This document shows positions 54,916 through 63,698 of a stretch of 64,000 nt of DNA, piece by piece (position 1 is the first letter of the stretch; each line of letters begins with the position of its first letter). The notes beneath the pieces are model-generated. The model had not been told where the DNA came from and ran no database searches. It saw only the letters and a program-made list of their open reading frames with translations. Where the stretch lies: the NCBI GenBank assembly GCA_902593735.1, contig CACJJL010000008.1, positions 1 through 64,000 on the forward strand. The letters run 5' to 3'. Origin of the DNA: an uncultured SAR116 cluster alpha proteobacterium. Lineage in GTDB: Bacteria > Pseudomonadota > Alphaproteobacteria > Puniceispirillales > Marisalimonadaceae. The translations under genes were made by a program, and so were the position numbers.

Positions 54916-57207
54916 CTAAACTTTTAAGACTCTCAAAATTTCTGATGGTGTGGCTGGAGAATTAAGAAGCTCAGGTTTTGAATTTGTTGAAGAAGCCCTA
55001 ATTGCTTCTTTCAGCGCCAGAAAATGAGAAATTGCAAGTAGTAGAGGCGGCTCACCCACAGCTTTTGATCTAAAGATGGTTTTTTCTTCATTATCTGCTT
55101 TTTCTAGTAATTTAACATTGAAGATTTGAGGAATATCTCTACTCCCTGGTAATTTATATGTAGACGGACCAGTTGTAAGTAATTTTCCTTCTTTGGAAAA
55201 ACATAGTTCTTCACATGTCAACCACCCTAAACCTTGAATAAAACCTCCTTCAATTTGACCAATATCAATATTTTCATTAAGAGAATTTCCACAATCTTGA
55301 ACAATATCAGCTCTTAGTATTCTACTCTCTCCGGTGTTAATATCTAATAAGGCCTCAGAAATTGCAGCTCCCCATGTAAAATAAAAATAAGGATGGCCTC
55401 TCAACTTATCTTGATCCCATGAAATTTTGGGAGTTTTATAGTAACCTGTAGAAGATAAAGAAATTCGATTTTCCCAACAGGAAAATGCTAACTCTGAAAA
55501 AGATAAACTTCTGTTACCGCAAATAATTCTGCCTTCACTGAGAACAACGTCTTTTTTATTTTTTTTTAATAATTTTGCAGCATGGTTGATCATTCTGTTT
55601 TTTATGACATTTGATGCATTCCATGCAGCCATACCATTTAAATCTGAACCAGAAGAAGCTGCTGTAGCTGAGGTGTTTGGTACTTCTGCAGTATTGGTTG
55701 AAGTAATGTGAATTTGTTCAAGAGGAACCTTAAAACATTCAGCAACTACTTGGGCAACTTTAATCAATAACCCTTGGCCCATCTCAGTCCCGCCATGATT
55801 TAATCTAATTGATCCATCAGAGTAGACATGGACTAAAGCTCCTCCTTGATTTAAGGATGGTTTATTAAATGAAATGCCAAACTTTGCTGGCATCAGGGCA
55901 ATACCTTTTCTAAAAGGCAAATTATTAGCTTTTTGATTTAAATTAAACTTATTAATATTTCTAAGTCTGTTTTTATAATCACTTAACTTATAGACCTCAT
56001 CTAAAATCCTATCAATCCTAAGGTTTTTTACAATTTGACCGTATGGTGTTTTAAGACCATTTAATCTTGAGTAATAGTTGATTTGGCGAATTTCATCTAT
56101 TGGCTTTTGTAAATATTGACTAACTGAATAAAGTATATTTTCAATAGTCAACATTCCTTGTGGACCTCCAAAACCTCTAAAGGCTGTATTTGAAACTGTA
56201 TTAGTTTTACACACATACCCAATAGCTTTTAGTGATTTTATAAAGTAACAATTATCAAGATGAGTTAAAGCTCTTGTCATAACAGGCCCTGAAAGATCTA
56301 AAACATTACCACCATTACTTAGAAGTTTTATATCCAAAGCCAGAATCTTGCCAGTAACTGTAAATCCTACTGTGTAATATATTTTAAAGTCATGTCTTTT
56401 CCCTGAGGCTGTCATATCATTATGTCTGTTAAGACGTATCTTTACAGGCTTTTGTGTTAAATAGGTTCCCAAAGCAGACATTGCTGCAAAAATAGTTGCT
56501 TGGCTCTCTTTTCCGCCAAATCCACCTCCTAACCTTCTAACTTTACTATCAATTTTAGCTGATGGTATATTTAACACCTTTCCAACACCGTGTTGAACCT
56601 CAGTAGGATGCTGAGTACTTGACCAGACAACGTATTCGTCATTTTCTCCCGGAAAAGTTATGGCAACATGAGTTTCTAAATAAAAGTGATCTTGTCCACC
56701 AATTTCAAAATCACCAGATAAAGTATAATTTGATTTAGACATATCTTTTTTTATGTTGCCTTTTTCTAAAATCATTGGATCTTCTAAAAAAGATTTTTGT
56801 TTATAAGCGTCATCTAAATTAAGAATAGGTTTAGTTATAAACTCCAGTTCAATTTCAACTAAGCTACTCGCATAAATGGCTTCTTGATGTGTTTTTGCCA
56901 ATACAATTGCGACTGGTTGGCCTAAATATGAAAAAAATTCATCTGCCAAAACTGGTTCACCAGTTTTGATAGGACCAATTTCATTTTCGCCAGGGATATC
57001 TTTTGCAGTTATGATTTTTGTAAAAAATGGTAGATCGTTTAGTTTGTCAGAATTGATACTTTTTATTTTTCCACATGCAAATTTTGATAAAACAGGCGCC
57101 CCATGTAATAAATTTTCTTGTTCAGGCATATCATCGATATAAATTGCCTGACCCGTGGAATGCCTTAACGAGGAATCATGAATTGGAATTTTATTTAAAT
57201 TATTCAT
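54916..57207 (-). CDS. xdhB: Xanthine dehydrogenase molybdopterin-binding subunit
   Basis: Oxidises hypoxanthine and xanthine to urate together with XdhA. The 763 residues carry the molybdopterin-binding GGGFGGKESQAT, the AFRGFGGPQGM loop with the substrate Arg, the cofactor motif GGTEMGQGL and the C-terminal catalytic Glu in SKAVGEPPLLLA. The length matches Rhodobacter-type XdhB. It lies one base after xdhA. XdhC, which inserts the molybdenum cofactor, is not in the window. Confidence 0.96.
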   Translation of the reverse strand: MNNLNKIPIHDSSLRHSTGQAIYIDDMPEQENLLHGAPVLSKFACGKIKSINSDKLNDLPFFTKIITAKDIPGENEIGPIKTGEPVLADEFFSYLGQPVAIVLAKTHQEAIYASSLVEIELEFITKPILNLDDAYKQKSFLEDPMILEKGNIKKDMSKSNYTLSGDFEIGGQDHFYLETHVAITFPGENDEYVVWSSTQHPTEVQHGVGKVLNIPSAKIDSKVRRLGGGFGGKESQATIFAAMSALGTYLTQKPVKIRLNRHNDMTASGKRHDFKIYYTVGFTVTGKILALDIKLLSNGGNVLDLSGPVMTRALTHLDNCYFIKSLKAIGYVCKTNTVSNTAFRGFGGPQGMLTIENILYSVSQYLQKPIDEIRQINYYSRLNGLKTPYGQIVKNLRIDRILDEVYKLSDYKNRLRNINKFNLNQKANNLPFRKGIALMPAKFGISFNKPSLNQGGALVHVYSDGSIRLNHGGTEMGQGLLIKVAQVVAECFKVPLEQIHITSTNTAEVPNTSATAASSGSDLNGMAAWNASNVIKNRMINHAAKLLKKNKKDVVLSEGRIICGNRSLSFSELAFSCWENRISLSSTGYYKTPKISWDQDKLRGHPYFYFTWGAAISEALLDINTGESRILRADIVQDCGNSLNENIDIGQIEGGFIQGLGWLTCEELCFSKEGKLLTTGPSTYKLPGSRDIPQIFNVKLLEKADNEEKTIFRSKAVGEPPLLLAISHFLALKEAIRASSTNSKPELLNSPATPSEILRVLKV

Positions 57208-57208
57208 T

Positions 57209-58609
57209 TTACAAATCCATAATTGAAAAACTTTTTTTATCTTGATTTAGGCAAATTTGTAATCTTTTAAATAATCCTTTAATTGACTCTAATCTATAAT
57301 TACTTGAACCTCTGAAATCCGAAATTGGTTGGATATGTTTTTCTAAATTTTTAGTTGCAAAATCTATTGCATCATCTAATTTTTTTTGAATCATTGATTT
57401 ACATAATTTATCAAGACACTTTGGTGTTAGTGCGACTCCTCCTGCAGCCATTTGTATTTCTTTTATTATATTCTTTTGAGTTTGTACATTTATTGCTAGA
57501 GAAACAGTCGATATATCCTGATCATATCGTTTAGAAAGCTTCCAAGAAAAAATTTTATTTTTTTTGTTTGGATAAGGTATTTCGATGGACAAAATTATCT
57601 CGTCATTTTTCAAAATGTTTTTTCGGTAGCCCTTGAAAAAGTTTTTTATGTTTATTTTTTTAATACCATTCTTTCCAAAAACATTTATATCAGAATTCAA
57701 AACCATTAATAATGGGGCCATGTCTCCAATTGGACTTGATGTACACAAATTTCCTCCAATAGTTCCTTGATTTCTAATTTGAGGTGATCCAAACCTCTGA
57801 AGAATCTCTTTTAATTCAGGCATTTTTGATCTAACTGAATCAAGAAAATTTTCAATTGTGACTGCTCCTCCAAGAACCATTTTTTCTTTAAATTTTTTGA
57901 TGAAGTTCAACTCTTTGATGGAACTTAAACATATAATATTATTTTCTTTTCTATTGATAATAGGTCTTTGAAGATTTAGATCAGTACCACCTGCAATAAA
58001 TTGAAGATTCTTTACTTCTAAATATTTTTTGAGCTCTTTTAAATTATTGGGTTTTAAATATGTTATGTTTCCAAGTCGAATTTTTTTTTGTTTATTAATA
58101 ATTTGAACTTTTTTTAATATTGTTTTTCTATCTGATACAGATTTAATTGCCTTTATTATTGGAGAGTAACCGGTGCATCTACATAAATTTCCTGAAATTG
58201 CGTCATTTATTGTATCATTATTAATTACTTTGCCAGAATTTATTAAGCTAACACCTGATATAATAAATCCTGGCGTACAATATCCACATTGAGAAGCATA
58301 CTCATTCGAAAAGGCCGTTTGCAAAGGATGAGGATTTTTATCACAACCTAAACCCTCTATGGTTGTAATGTTACTACCTATGACTTGGCCTAATCTAACT
58401 AAGCACGAGTTTATGGGTTTTGAATTCTTTTTATTTTTTTCATCTATTATAACTGAACATGCTCCGCAATCTCCTTCTGCACAACCTTCTTTTGTTCCAG
58501 TTATTTTATAATAATTTCTCAACCAATCTAATAAAGTAATATCGTGATAGACATTTTTCACCTCTACTTTTTTATTATTTATATAGATAAAATATGTTGA
58601 ACTAGTCAA
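57209..58609 (-). CDS. xdhA: Xanthine dehydrogenase Fe-S/FAD subunit
   Basis: A 466-residue subunit. The N-terminal plant-type [2Fe-2S] domain has Cys43, Cys48 and Cys51 in GCAEGDCGACSV, the second [2Fe-2S] domain has CGYCTPGFI and CRCTGYSPI, and the FAD domain has RFGSPQIRNQGTIGGNLCT. It passes electrons to NAD. It starts at TTG 58609, with AAGG upstream. It is the first gene of the xdhAB-deaminase operon and lies divergent to nothing nearby; the ABC ATPase gene upstream runs in the same direction 80 bases away. Confidence 0.95.
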   Translation of the reverse strand: MTSSTYFIYINNKKVEVKNVYHDITLLDWLRNYYKITGTKEGCAEGDCGACSVIIDEKNKKNSKPINSCLVRLGQVIGSNITTIEGLGCDKNPHPLQTAFSNEYASQCGYCTPGFIISGVSLINSGKVINNDTINDAISGNLCRCTGYSPIIKAIKSVSDRKTILKKVQIINKQKKIRLGNITYLKPNNLKELKKYLEVKNLQFIAGGTDLNLQRPIINRKENNIICLSSIKELNFIKKFKEKMVLGGAVTIENFLDSVRSKMPELKEILQRFGSPQIRNQGTIGGNLCTSSPIGDMAPLLMVLNSDINVFGKNGIKKINIKNFFKGYRKNILKNDEIILSIEIPYPNKKNKIFSWKLSKRYDQDISTVSLAINVQTQKNIIKEIQMAAGGVALTPKCLDKLCKSMIQKKLDDAIDFATKNLEKHIQPISDFRGSSNYRLESIKGLFKRLQICLNQDKKSFSIMDL

Positions 58610-58688
58610 AGACCATTACCTTAGATGTATCAATTATATTAAGATTATAACTTCTTAATTTTAAAAAAATCAATAAAGATAAATAAGA

Positions 58689-59675
58689 TTATACCAATGA
58701 ATTTTCTTTTGTTTTATCCCAACTTATAAAAATTTCGTCATCAACATCAAATTTATTTTTCAAAAAAATCTCATCACCTAGAGATACACTTAAACGTCCA
58801 AAATCTTTAGATATTCCTGTAACTTTTACAATTTGACCTTGATATTCAATTTCATTCACTATCATTGGATAGGAATTTTTTGATTTTTTATTATTGATTA
58901 TTTGTATGTGATCCATTCTGATTGAATAAAATTTTTTGTTTTTTGATATTACATTGTGTCCACCAACAAAATTTGCAATGAACTCGTTTTTAGGCTTATT
59001 AAAAACTTCATAGGGGTTGCCAACTTGTTCAATTTTCCCGTTATTCATTACAACAATCATATCAGCTAAAGCCATTGCTTCATCTTGAGAATGAGTTACA
59101 TGAATGAATGATATGCCTAGCTTTTTTTGTAATGTTTTTAATTCACTTCTCATTTTTATTCTCAAAAAAGGGTCTAAGGCTGATAAAGGTTCATCTAAAA
59201 GCAATATAGAAGGATTAGTAATCAAAGCTCTTGCTAAAGCTACTCGTTGTTGTTGTCCTCCCGAAAGTTGGTTAGGATATCTATCAGAATAATTTTCCAT
59301 TTGAACTAATTTGAGAATTTCTAGAGATTTATTATACCTTTCGTTTTTTTTTATGCCACGCATCTTTAAAGCAAATGCAACATTGTCCAGACATGATAAA
59401 TGAGGAAAAAGAGCATAATTTTGAAACATCATTGCAGTCCCACGTTTTGCTGGGGGCAAATCATTTATGATATTTGAACCTAAAAGAATGTCACCACCTG
59501 AAATTTCTTCGTGTCCAGCTATCATTCTCAGTGTCGAGGTTTTACCACAACCTGAAGGACCAAGAAAACAACAATATGTTCCTGCTGGAATTTTTAGATT
59601 TATACTGTTAACAGCTATAGTTTCACCATATTTTTTAGTGAGAATCGCAAATTCTAAATTTTCTGGATTATTCAT
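58689..59675 (-). CDS. ABC transporter ATP-binding protein (PotA-like)
   Basis: A 328-residue ATPase of the spermidine/putrescine and iron-type uptake family. It has Walker A GPSGCGKTS near residue 38, the Q-loop FQNYALFPH, the signature LSGGQQQRVALAR near 135, Walker B ILLLDEPLSALD, an H-loop THSQDEA and a TOBE domain at about 250-328. It lies divergent from the binding-protein and permease genes of what is clearly the same transporter. Either xdhAB is co-transcribed with it or it has its own promoter. Confidence 0.92.
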   Translation of the reverse strand: MNNPENLEFAILTKKYGETIAVNSINLKIPAGTYCCFLGPSGCGKTSTLRMIAGHEEISGGDILLGSNIINDLPPAKRGTAMMFQNYALFPHLSCLDNVAFALKMRGIKKNERYNKSLEILKLVQMENYSDRYPNQLSGGQQQRVALARALITNPSILLLDEPLSALDPFLRIKMRSELKTLQKKLGISFIHVTHSQDEAMALADMIVVMNNGKIEQVGNPYEVFNKPKNEFIANFVGGHNVISKNKKFYSIRMDHIQIINNKKSKNSYPMIVNEIEYQGQIVKVTGISKDFGRLSVSLGDEIFLKNKFDVDDEIFISWDKTKENSLV

Positions 59676-59759
59676 TTTTTTGCCTAAATATTATTTATTA
59701 TCTTAATCCATAAATTAAAATTGACTAGACTTTAATCAATTTAAAAAAAAAACATTTGA

Positions 59760-59778
59760 TTGCATAAAATATATGCAA
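59760..59778. promoter_or_regulatory. Inverted repeat between divergent ABC transporter genes
   Basis: TTGCAT (59760-59765) and ATGCAA (59773-59778) flank AAAATAT in the 183-base divergent spacer between the ATPase gene and the substrate-binding gene. The symmetry and position suit an operator for a regulator acting on both promoters. TATATT (59780-59785) could be the -10 box toward the plus strand. The repeat is AT-rich, so chance is possible. Confidence 0.35.
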
Positions 59779-59858
59779 CATATATTTTAAAATTATTATA
59801 TTTTTAATACACAAATATCTAATTTACAACTTTAACATTAACAAATTTGGAGGTTAAT

Positions 59859-61130
59859 ATGAAGAAAAGTTTAACAAGACGTAATATGCTCAAGACCTCG
59901 ACTGCAGCAATTGGTGCGGTCGCCGGTGCAGGGTTGCTTAAAGGTTTTCCAGCAATACACGCTGCTGATGCCCCAGTTATTAGATATCTAGGAACAGCTG
60001 TTAATATGGGTGATGCAGTTCAAAAAAGATTATTTGATGATACAGGAATTAAAGTTAAATTTATTGTTAAAACAACTGATGAGGTTGTTAAAACAATTTT
60101 TACACAACCAAATAGTTTCGATATAGTTGATTCTGAATATTTTAGTATGCCTAAATTGGTACCTTCTGGAAATTTATTGGGTATGGATACCAAAAGAATT
60201 AAAGAATGGGACAACGTAACTTCTGCTTTTACTAAAGGTGAAGTTGCAGGAAAGAAAATTGGAGATCAAGGAACCGCCCCAAAAAAGGTTATGTACCTTA
60301 AAGGTGCCAAATCCAAAGAATTTGCCTCAGAGCCAACTCAATACGTAACATTAATACCTACCGTTTATAACGCTGATACTTTAGGTATAAGACCTGATTT
60401 AATTAAAAGACCAATTAATACTTGGGCAGAATTGTTAAATCCAGAATTCAAAGGTAAAGCTTCAATTTTAAATATACCATCAATTGGTATAATGGATGCT
60501 GCCATGGTGGTAGAAGCCATGGGTGAGTATAAGTATCCTGATAAAGGAAACATGACTAAAGAAGAAATTGATTTAACAATGAAAATTTTCACAGAAGCAA
60601 AGAAAGCAGGTCAATTTAGAGCTTTCTGGAGTGATTTTAACGAAAGTGTAAATTTAATGGCCTCTGGTGAAGTGGTAATACAATCAATGTGGTCACCAGC
60701 AATCACTGCAGTTAGAACAAAAGGTATTCCATGTGTCTATCAACCTCTTAAAGAGGGTTACAGAGCCTGGGCAGCAGGTTTTGGATTACCTTCTACTACA
60801 AAAGGAAGACAGGCTGATATTTGCTACGAATTTATAAATTGGTATTTATCTGGTTGGGTAGGTGCTTATTTAAATCGTCAAGGTTACTATTCAGCTGTTA
60901 TTCCAACTGCAAAGAAGTATATGAAAGCTTATGAGTGGGATTATTGGATGATGGGTAAACCTGCAACGGCTGACATTATGAGTCCAGAAGGTAAAAAATT
61001 AGCTTCTAAAGGTGAAGTAAGAGATGGCGGATCTTACGAAGCAAGAATGGGCGGTGTTGCATGCTGGAATGCTACCATGGACGAAAATAAATACATGGTA
61101 AGAAAATGGAATGAGATGATCGCATCCTAA
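59859..61130 (+). CDS. ABC transporter substrate-binding protein (PotD-like, Tat signal)
   Basis: A 423-residue extracellular binding protein with a twin-arginine signal (LTRRNMLKT, followed by a hydrophobic stretch and FPAIHA cleavage region, mature near residue 36). It has the PotD/Fbp fold; WNATMDENKYMVRKWNEMI closes it. I chose ATG 59859, with GGAGG upstream; TTG 59847 would overlap that ribosome site. Tat export of a binding protein suggests folding or cofactor needs or just tight control. The ligand is unknown; hydantoins, pyrimidines or allantoin are plausible from the neighbouring racemase and upp. Confidence 0.92.
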   Translation: MKKSLTRRNMLKTSTAAIGAVAGAGLLKGFPAIHAADAPVIRYLGTAVNMGDAVQKRLFDDTGIKVKFIVKTTDEVVKTIFTQPNSFDIVDSEYFSMPKLVPSGNLLGMDTKRIKEWDNVTSAFTKGEVAGKKIGDQGTAPKKVMYLKGAKSKEFASEPTQYVTLIPTVYNADTLGIRPDLIKRPINTWAELLNPEFKGKASILNIPSIGIMDAAMVVEAMGEYKYPDKGNMTKEEIDLTMKIFTEAKKAGQFRAFWSDFNESVNLMASGEVVIQSMWSPAITAVRTKGIPCVYQPLKEGYRAWAAGFGLPSTTKGRQADICYEFINWYLSGWVGAYLNRQGYYSAVIPTAKKYMKAYEWDYWMMGKPATADIMSPEGKKLASKGEVRDGGSYEARMGGVACWNATMDENKYMVRKWNEMIAS

Positions 61131-61141
61131 ATAAATATTCA

Positions 61142-61174
61142 AAAATAGGGTAACTAATGTTACCCTATTTTTTT
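61142..61174 (+). terminator. Intra-operon hairpin after the ABC binding-protein gene
   Basis: A 13-pair stem AAAATAGGGTAAC (61142-61154) with GTTACCCTATTTT (61159-61171), loop TAAT, then T residues. It stands between the binding-protein gene and the first permease gene, so it likely sets the excess of binding protein over permease. Confidence 0.85.
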
Positions 61175-61194
61175 ATAATTGATTAAATATAAGT

Positions 61195-62079
61195 ATGATG
61201 AAATTCTTAAAGCTAAAACCCACCGTTGGTTTACTATCAATACCTTATAGTTTAATATTTATATTTTTCTTCTTCATCCCTCTAACATTAACCTTCATTA
61301 TAAGTTTTTGGGATTATAATGAATACTCAATAATACCTGATTTTATTTTTGAAAATTACTCATATATTTTTAAAGATTGCTTCAACTTTGAAAAAGATAT
61401 GTGTGTTACTTTTAAAACATATTTATCAACATTTATATTTTGTTTTGTTACATGGTTTTTCACATTAATTATTGGTTTTTTTGTAGCTTATTTTCTTGCT
61501 TTTTACGTTAATTCAATTACTTGGCAGATTGTATTATTTTTGCTTTGTACAATTCCGTTTTGGACCTCTAATGTCATTAGAATGATTTCATGGATACCTC
61601 TTTTAGGTAGGAATGGACTTGTAAATGATTTCTTACTTTCAACTGGTTTGGCTGATGCACCACAAGAGTGGCTTTTATATTCTGGCTTTTCAATTGTTTT
61701 AGCATTTGTACATTTATATACGTTATTTATGATAGTCCCAATTTTTAATTCTATGATGAGAATTGATAAATCAATTATTGAAGCAGCATATGACAATGGC
61801 GCAAATGGGTTTCAAATATTATGGAATATCATTATACCATTATGTAAACCTGGAATTGTAATTGGATCTATTTTTGTCATCACAGTAGTTATGGGTGATT
61901 TCATTACTATAGGTATAATGGGCGGACAACAAATTCCATCTATCGGTAAAATAATTTATGTAGAAATGAGTTATCTTCAATTACCTGCTGCAGCAGCAAA
62001 TGCAGTAATTTTACTAGCATTAACACTTTTGATTATATGGATAATGACTAAAATGATTGACATTCGAAAAGAGCTTTAA
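61195..62079 (+). CDS. ABC transporter permease (PotB-like)
   Basis: A 294-residue membrane subunit with six helices. The EAA motif EAAYDNGANGFQILWNIIIP near residues 198-217 contacts the ATPase. ATG 61195 follows the terminator hairpin by about 20 bases, so translation depends on read-through transcription. Paired with the second permease gene downstream. Confidence 0.9.
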   Translation: MMKFLKLKPTVGLLSIPYSLIFIFFFFIPLTLTFIISFWDYNEYSIIPDFIFENYSYIFKDCFNFEKDMCVTFKTYLSTFIFCFVTWFFTLIIGFFVAYFLAFYVNSITWQIVLFLLCTIPFWTSNVIRMISWIPLLGRNGLVNDFLLSTGLADAPQEWLLYSGFSIVLAFVHLYTLFMIVPIFNSMMRIDKSIIEAAYDNGANGFQILWNIIIPLCKPGIVIGSIFVITVVMGDFITIGIMGGQQIPSIGKIIYVEMSYLQLPAAAANAVILLALTLLIIWIMTKMIDIRKEL

Positions 62080-62080
62080 A

Positions 62081-62950
62081 ATGTTGAATAAAAAAAATAA
62101 AACTTATTATGTTTGTGTTTTCTTTTTTTGTTTATTTGTTTTATTTCTATATGGCCCAACATTCACAATTATTCTTTTAAGCTTTCAGGGACCTGATGGA
62201 GGTTTAACCTTCCCGCTCAACGGAGTTTCAACATATTGGTTCGAAGAATTATGGCGAGGTGGTTCTGTTGTAGATATTGGTTCAGCATTTAAAAGATCAA
62301 TTATTTTAGGTGTAATAGTTATGGTATTAACAGTTCTTTTATCTGTTAGTGCAGGCCTGGCGTTTAGAAAAAAATTTTGGGGATCTGATACACTTTTCTT
62401 TGCAACAGTAGCAAGCTTAATTGTACCATCGATAGTATTGTCACTTGGGGTTGCTCTTCAATTTAGATTACTTGATGATTTTACTAAATGGCTTGGTTCA
62501 ACTTTTGATATAAATTATATTAATGAATTTTTTCAAACTACTTTAGGAATGTTTACAAGTGGATTAGGCGCACAATTGACATGGACACTTCCTTTTGGAT
62601 TATTAATTATGTTTGCAGTTTTTAATAGATTTGACAAATCTTATGAGGAAGCAGCTAGAGATCTTGGCGCAACTCCTTGGAAAACTTTTAAAGAAGTTGT
62701 TTTTCCACTAATTGCTCCTAGCATAATTGGAATTGCGTTGTTTGGATTTACATTATCATATGATGAGTTAGCAAGATCATCTCAAGTTATGGGAGCTGGT
62801 AACACACTACCACTAGAGTTAAAAGGACTTACTACAACAGTTACAACTCCAGTAATATACGCACTAGGTACAGTCACTACCTTCGTATCTTTTAGCGTAA
62901 TTGGCATTTCTATAGCTTGTTATATTTGGCTTAAAAGAAAAAAAGGATAA
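62081..62950 (+). CDS. ABC transporter permease (PotC-like)
   Basis: The second membrane subunit, 289 residues with six helices. The EAA motif is EEAARDLGATPWKTFKEVVFP near residues 187-207. I chose ATG 62081, one base after the stop codon of the first permease, as more likely than an in-frame TTG at 62057. It completes the transporter with the ATPase encoded on the other strand. Confidence 0.9.
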   Translation: MLNKKNKTYYVCVFFFCLFVLFLYGPTFTIILLSFQGPDGGLTFPLNGVSTYWFEELWRGGSVVDIGSAFKRSIILGVIVMVLTVLLSVSAGLAFRKKFWGSDTLFFATVASLIVPSIVLSLGVALQFRLLDDFTKWLGSTFDINYINEFFQTTLGMFTSGLGAQLTWTLPFGLLIMFAVFNRFDKSYEEAARDLGATPWKTFKEVVFPLIAPSIIGIALFGFTLSYDELARSSQVMGAGNTLPLELKGLTTTVTTPVIYALGTVTTFVSFSVIGISIACYIWLKRKKG

Positions 62951-62955
62951 TTATT

Positions 62956-63687
62956 TTGAAGAGAAAAATTTGTATAATTAATCCTAATACCACTAAATCT
63001 ATGACGCATAAAATAGATTTAACTGCAAAGAAATTTGCAAATGAAGATACCGAGATTATTTCAGTTGAACCAAATATTGGTCCAGAGAGCATTGAAGGTT
63101 TTTATGATGAAGCTTTTTGTATTCCTGGGTTAGTTGAAGAAGTTAAAAAGAATAGTGACGCTCAAGCATATATCATTGCATGTTTTGATGATACAGGTTT
63201 AGAAGTAGTTAGATCAATTACGGAAAAACCTGTAATAGGTATTGGAGAAGCAGCATATCATGTTGCGTCCATGGTAGCTGGTAATTTTACAGTGATAACA
63301 ACTTTATCCCGATCTATTAGACCTTTAACTCATAACTTGAAAAAATATGGTCTTTTTGAAAATTGTGTCAAAGTTACTGCCATTGACGTTCCAGTTTTAG
63401 ATTTAGAAAATATTTCTGAAAAAAACTTAGATAAATTAAATACATGTATTAATGATACCATACAAAACGATAATGCAGAAGCTATCATTTTAGGATGTGC
63501 TGGCATGGCTGATTTGGCCAAAAACTTAGAAATAAAACATAAATTACCAGTTATCGAGGGGATGTCATCTGCAGTTGTATTAGCCGAAAGTTTAGTAAAA
63601 TTAAAAATCAAAACCAGTAAGGTTGGATCTTATGCATTACCCAGAAATAAAAGATATATTGGTTATTTGAATAAATTCAAACCTTAG
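62956..63687 (+). CDS. hyuE: Hydantoin racemase (paralogue 3)
   Basis: A 243-residue racemase with both catalytic cysteines, Cys76 in IIACFDDTG and Cys181 in ILGCAGM, plus INPNTTKSMT at the start. It interconverts 5-substituted hydantoin enantiomers; the family also contains allantoin racemases. Its start is TTG 62956 with AAAGGA upstream. It follows the ABC permease gene by five bases and precedes upp, which suggests hydantoin or allantoin uptake. It is the only one of three racemase paralogues in this window with the Cys pair. Confidence 0.9.
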   Translation: MKRKICIINPNTTKSMTHKIDLTAKKFANEDTEIISVEPNIGPESIEGFYDEAFCIPGLVEEVKKNSDAQAYIIACFDDTGLEVVRSITEKPVIGIGEAAYHVASMVAGNFTVITTLSRSIRPLTHNLKKYGLFENCVKVTAIDVPVLDLENISEKNLDKLNTCINDTIQNDNAEAIILGCAGMADLAKNLEIKHKLPVIEGMSSAVVLAESLVKLKIKTSKVGSYALPRNKRYIGYLNKFKP

Positions 63688-63698
63688 GGAAAGATATA

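Noticed and set aside
54840-54917. Short plus-strand fragment reading KFSRIPKIAVVREDIVDN before a stop
   Set aside because: Only about 19 codons from a TTG with weak ribosome site; looks like a possible remnant but there is no support for a gene.
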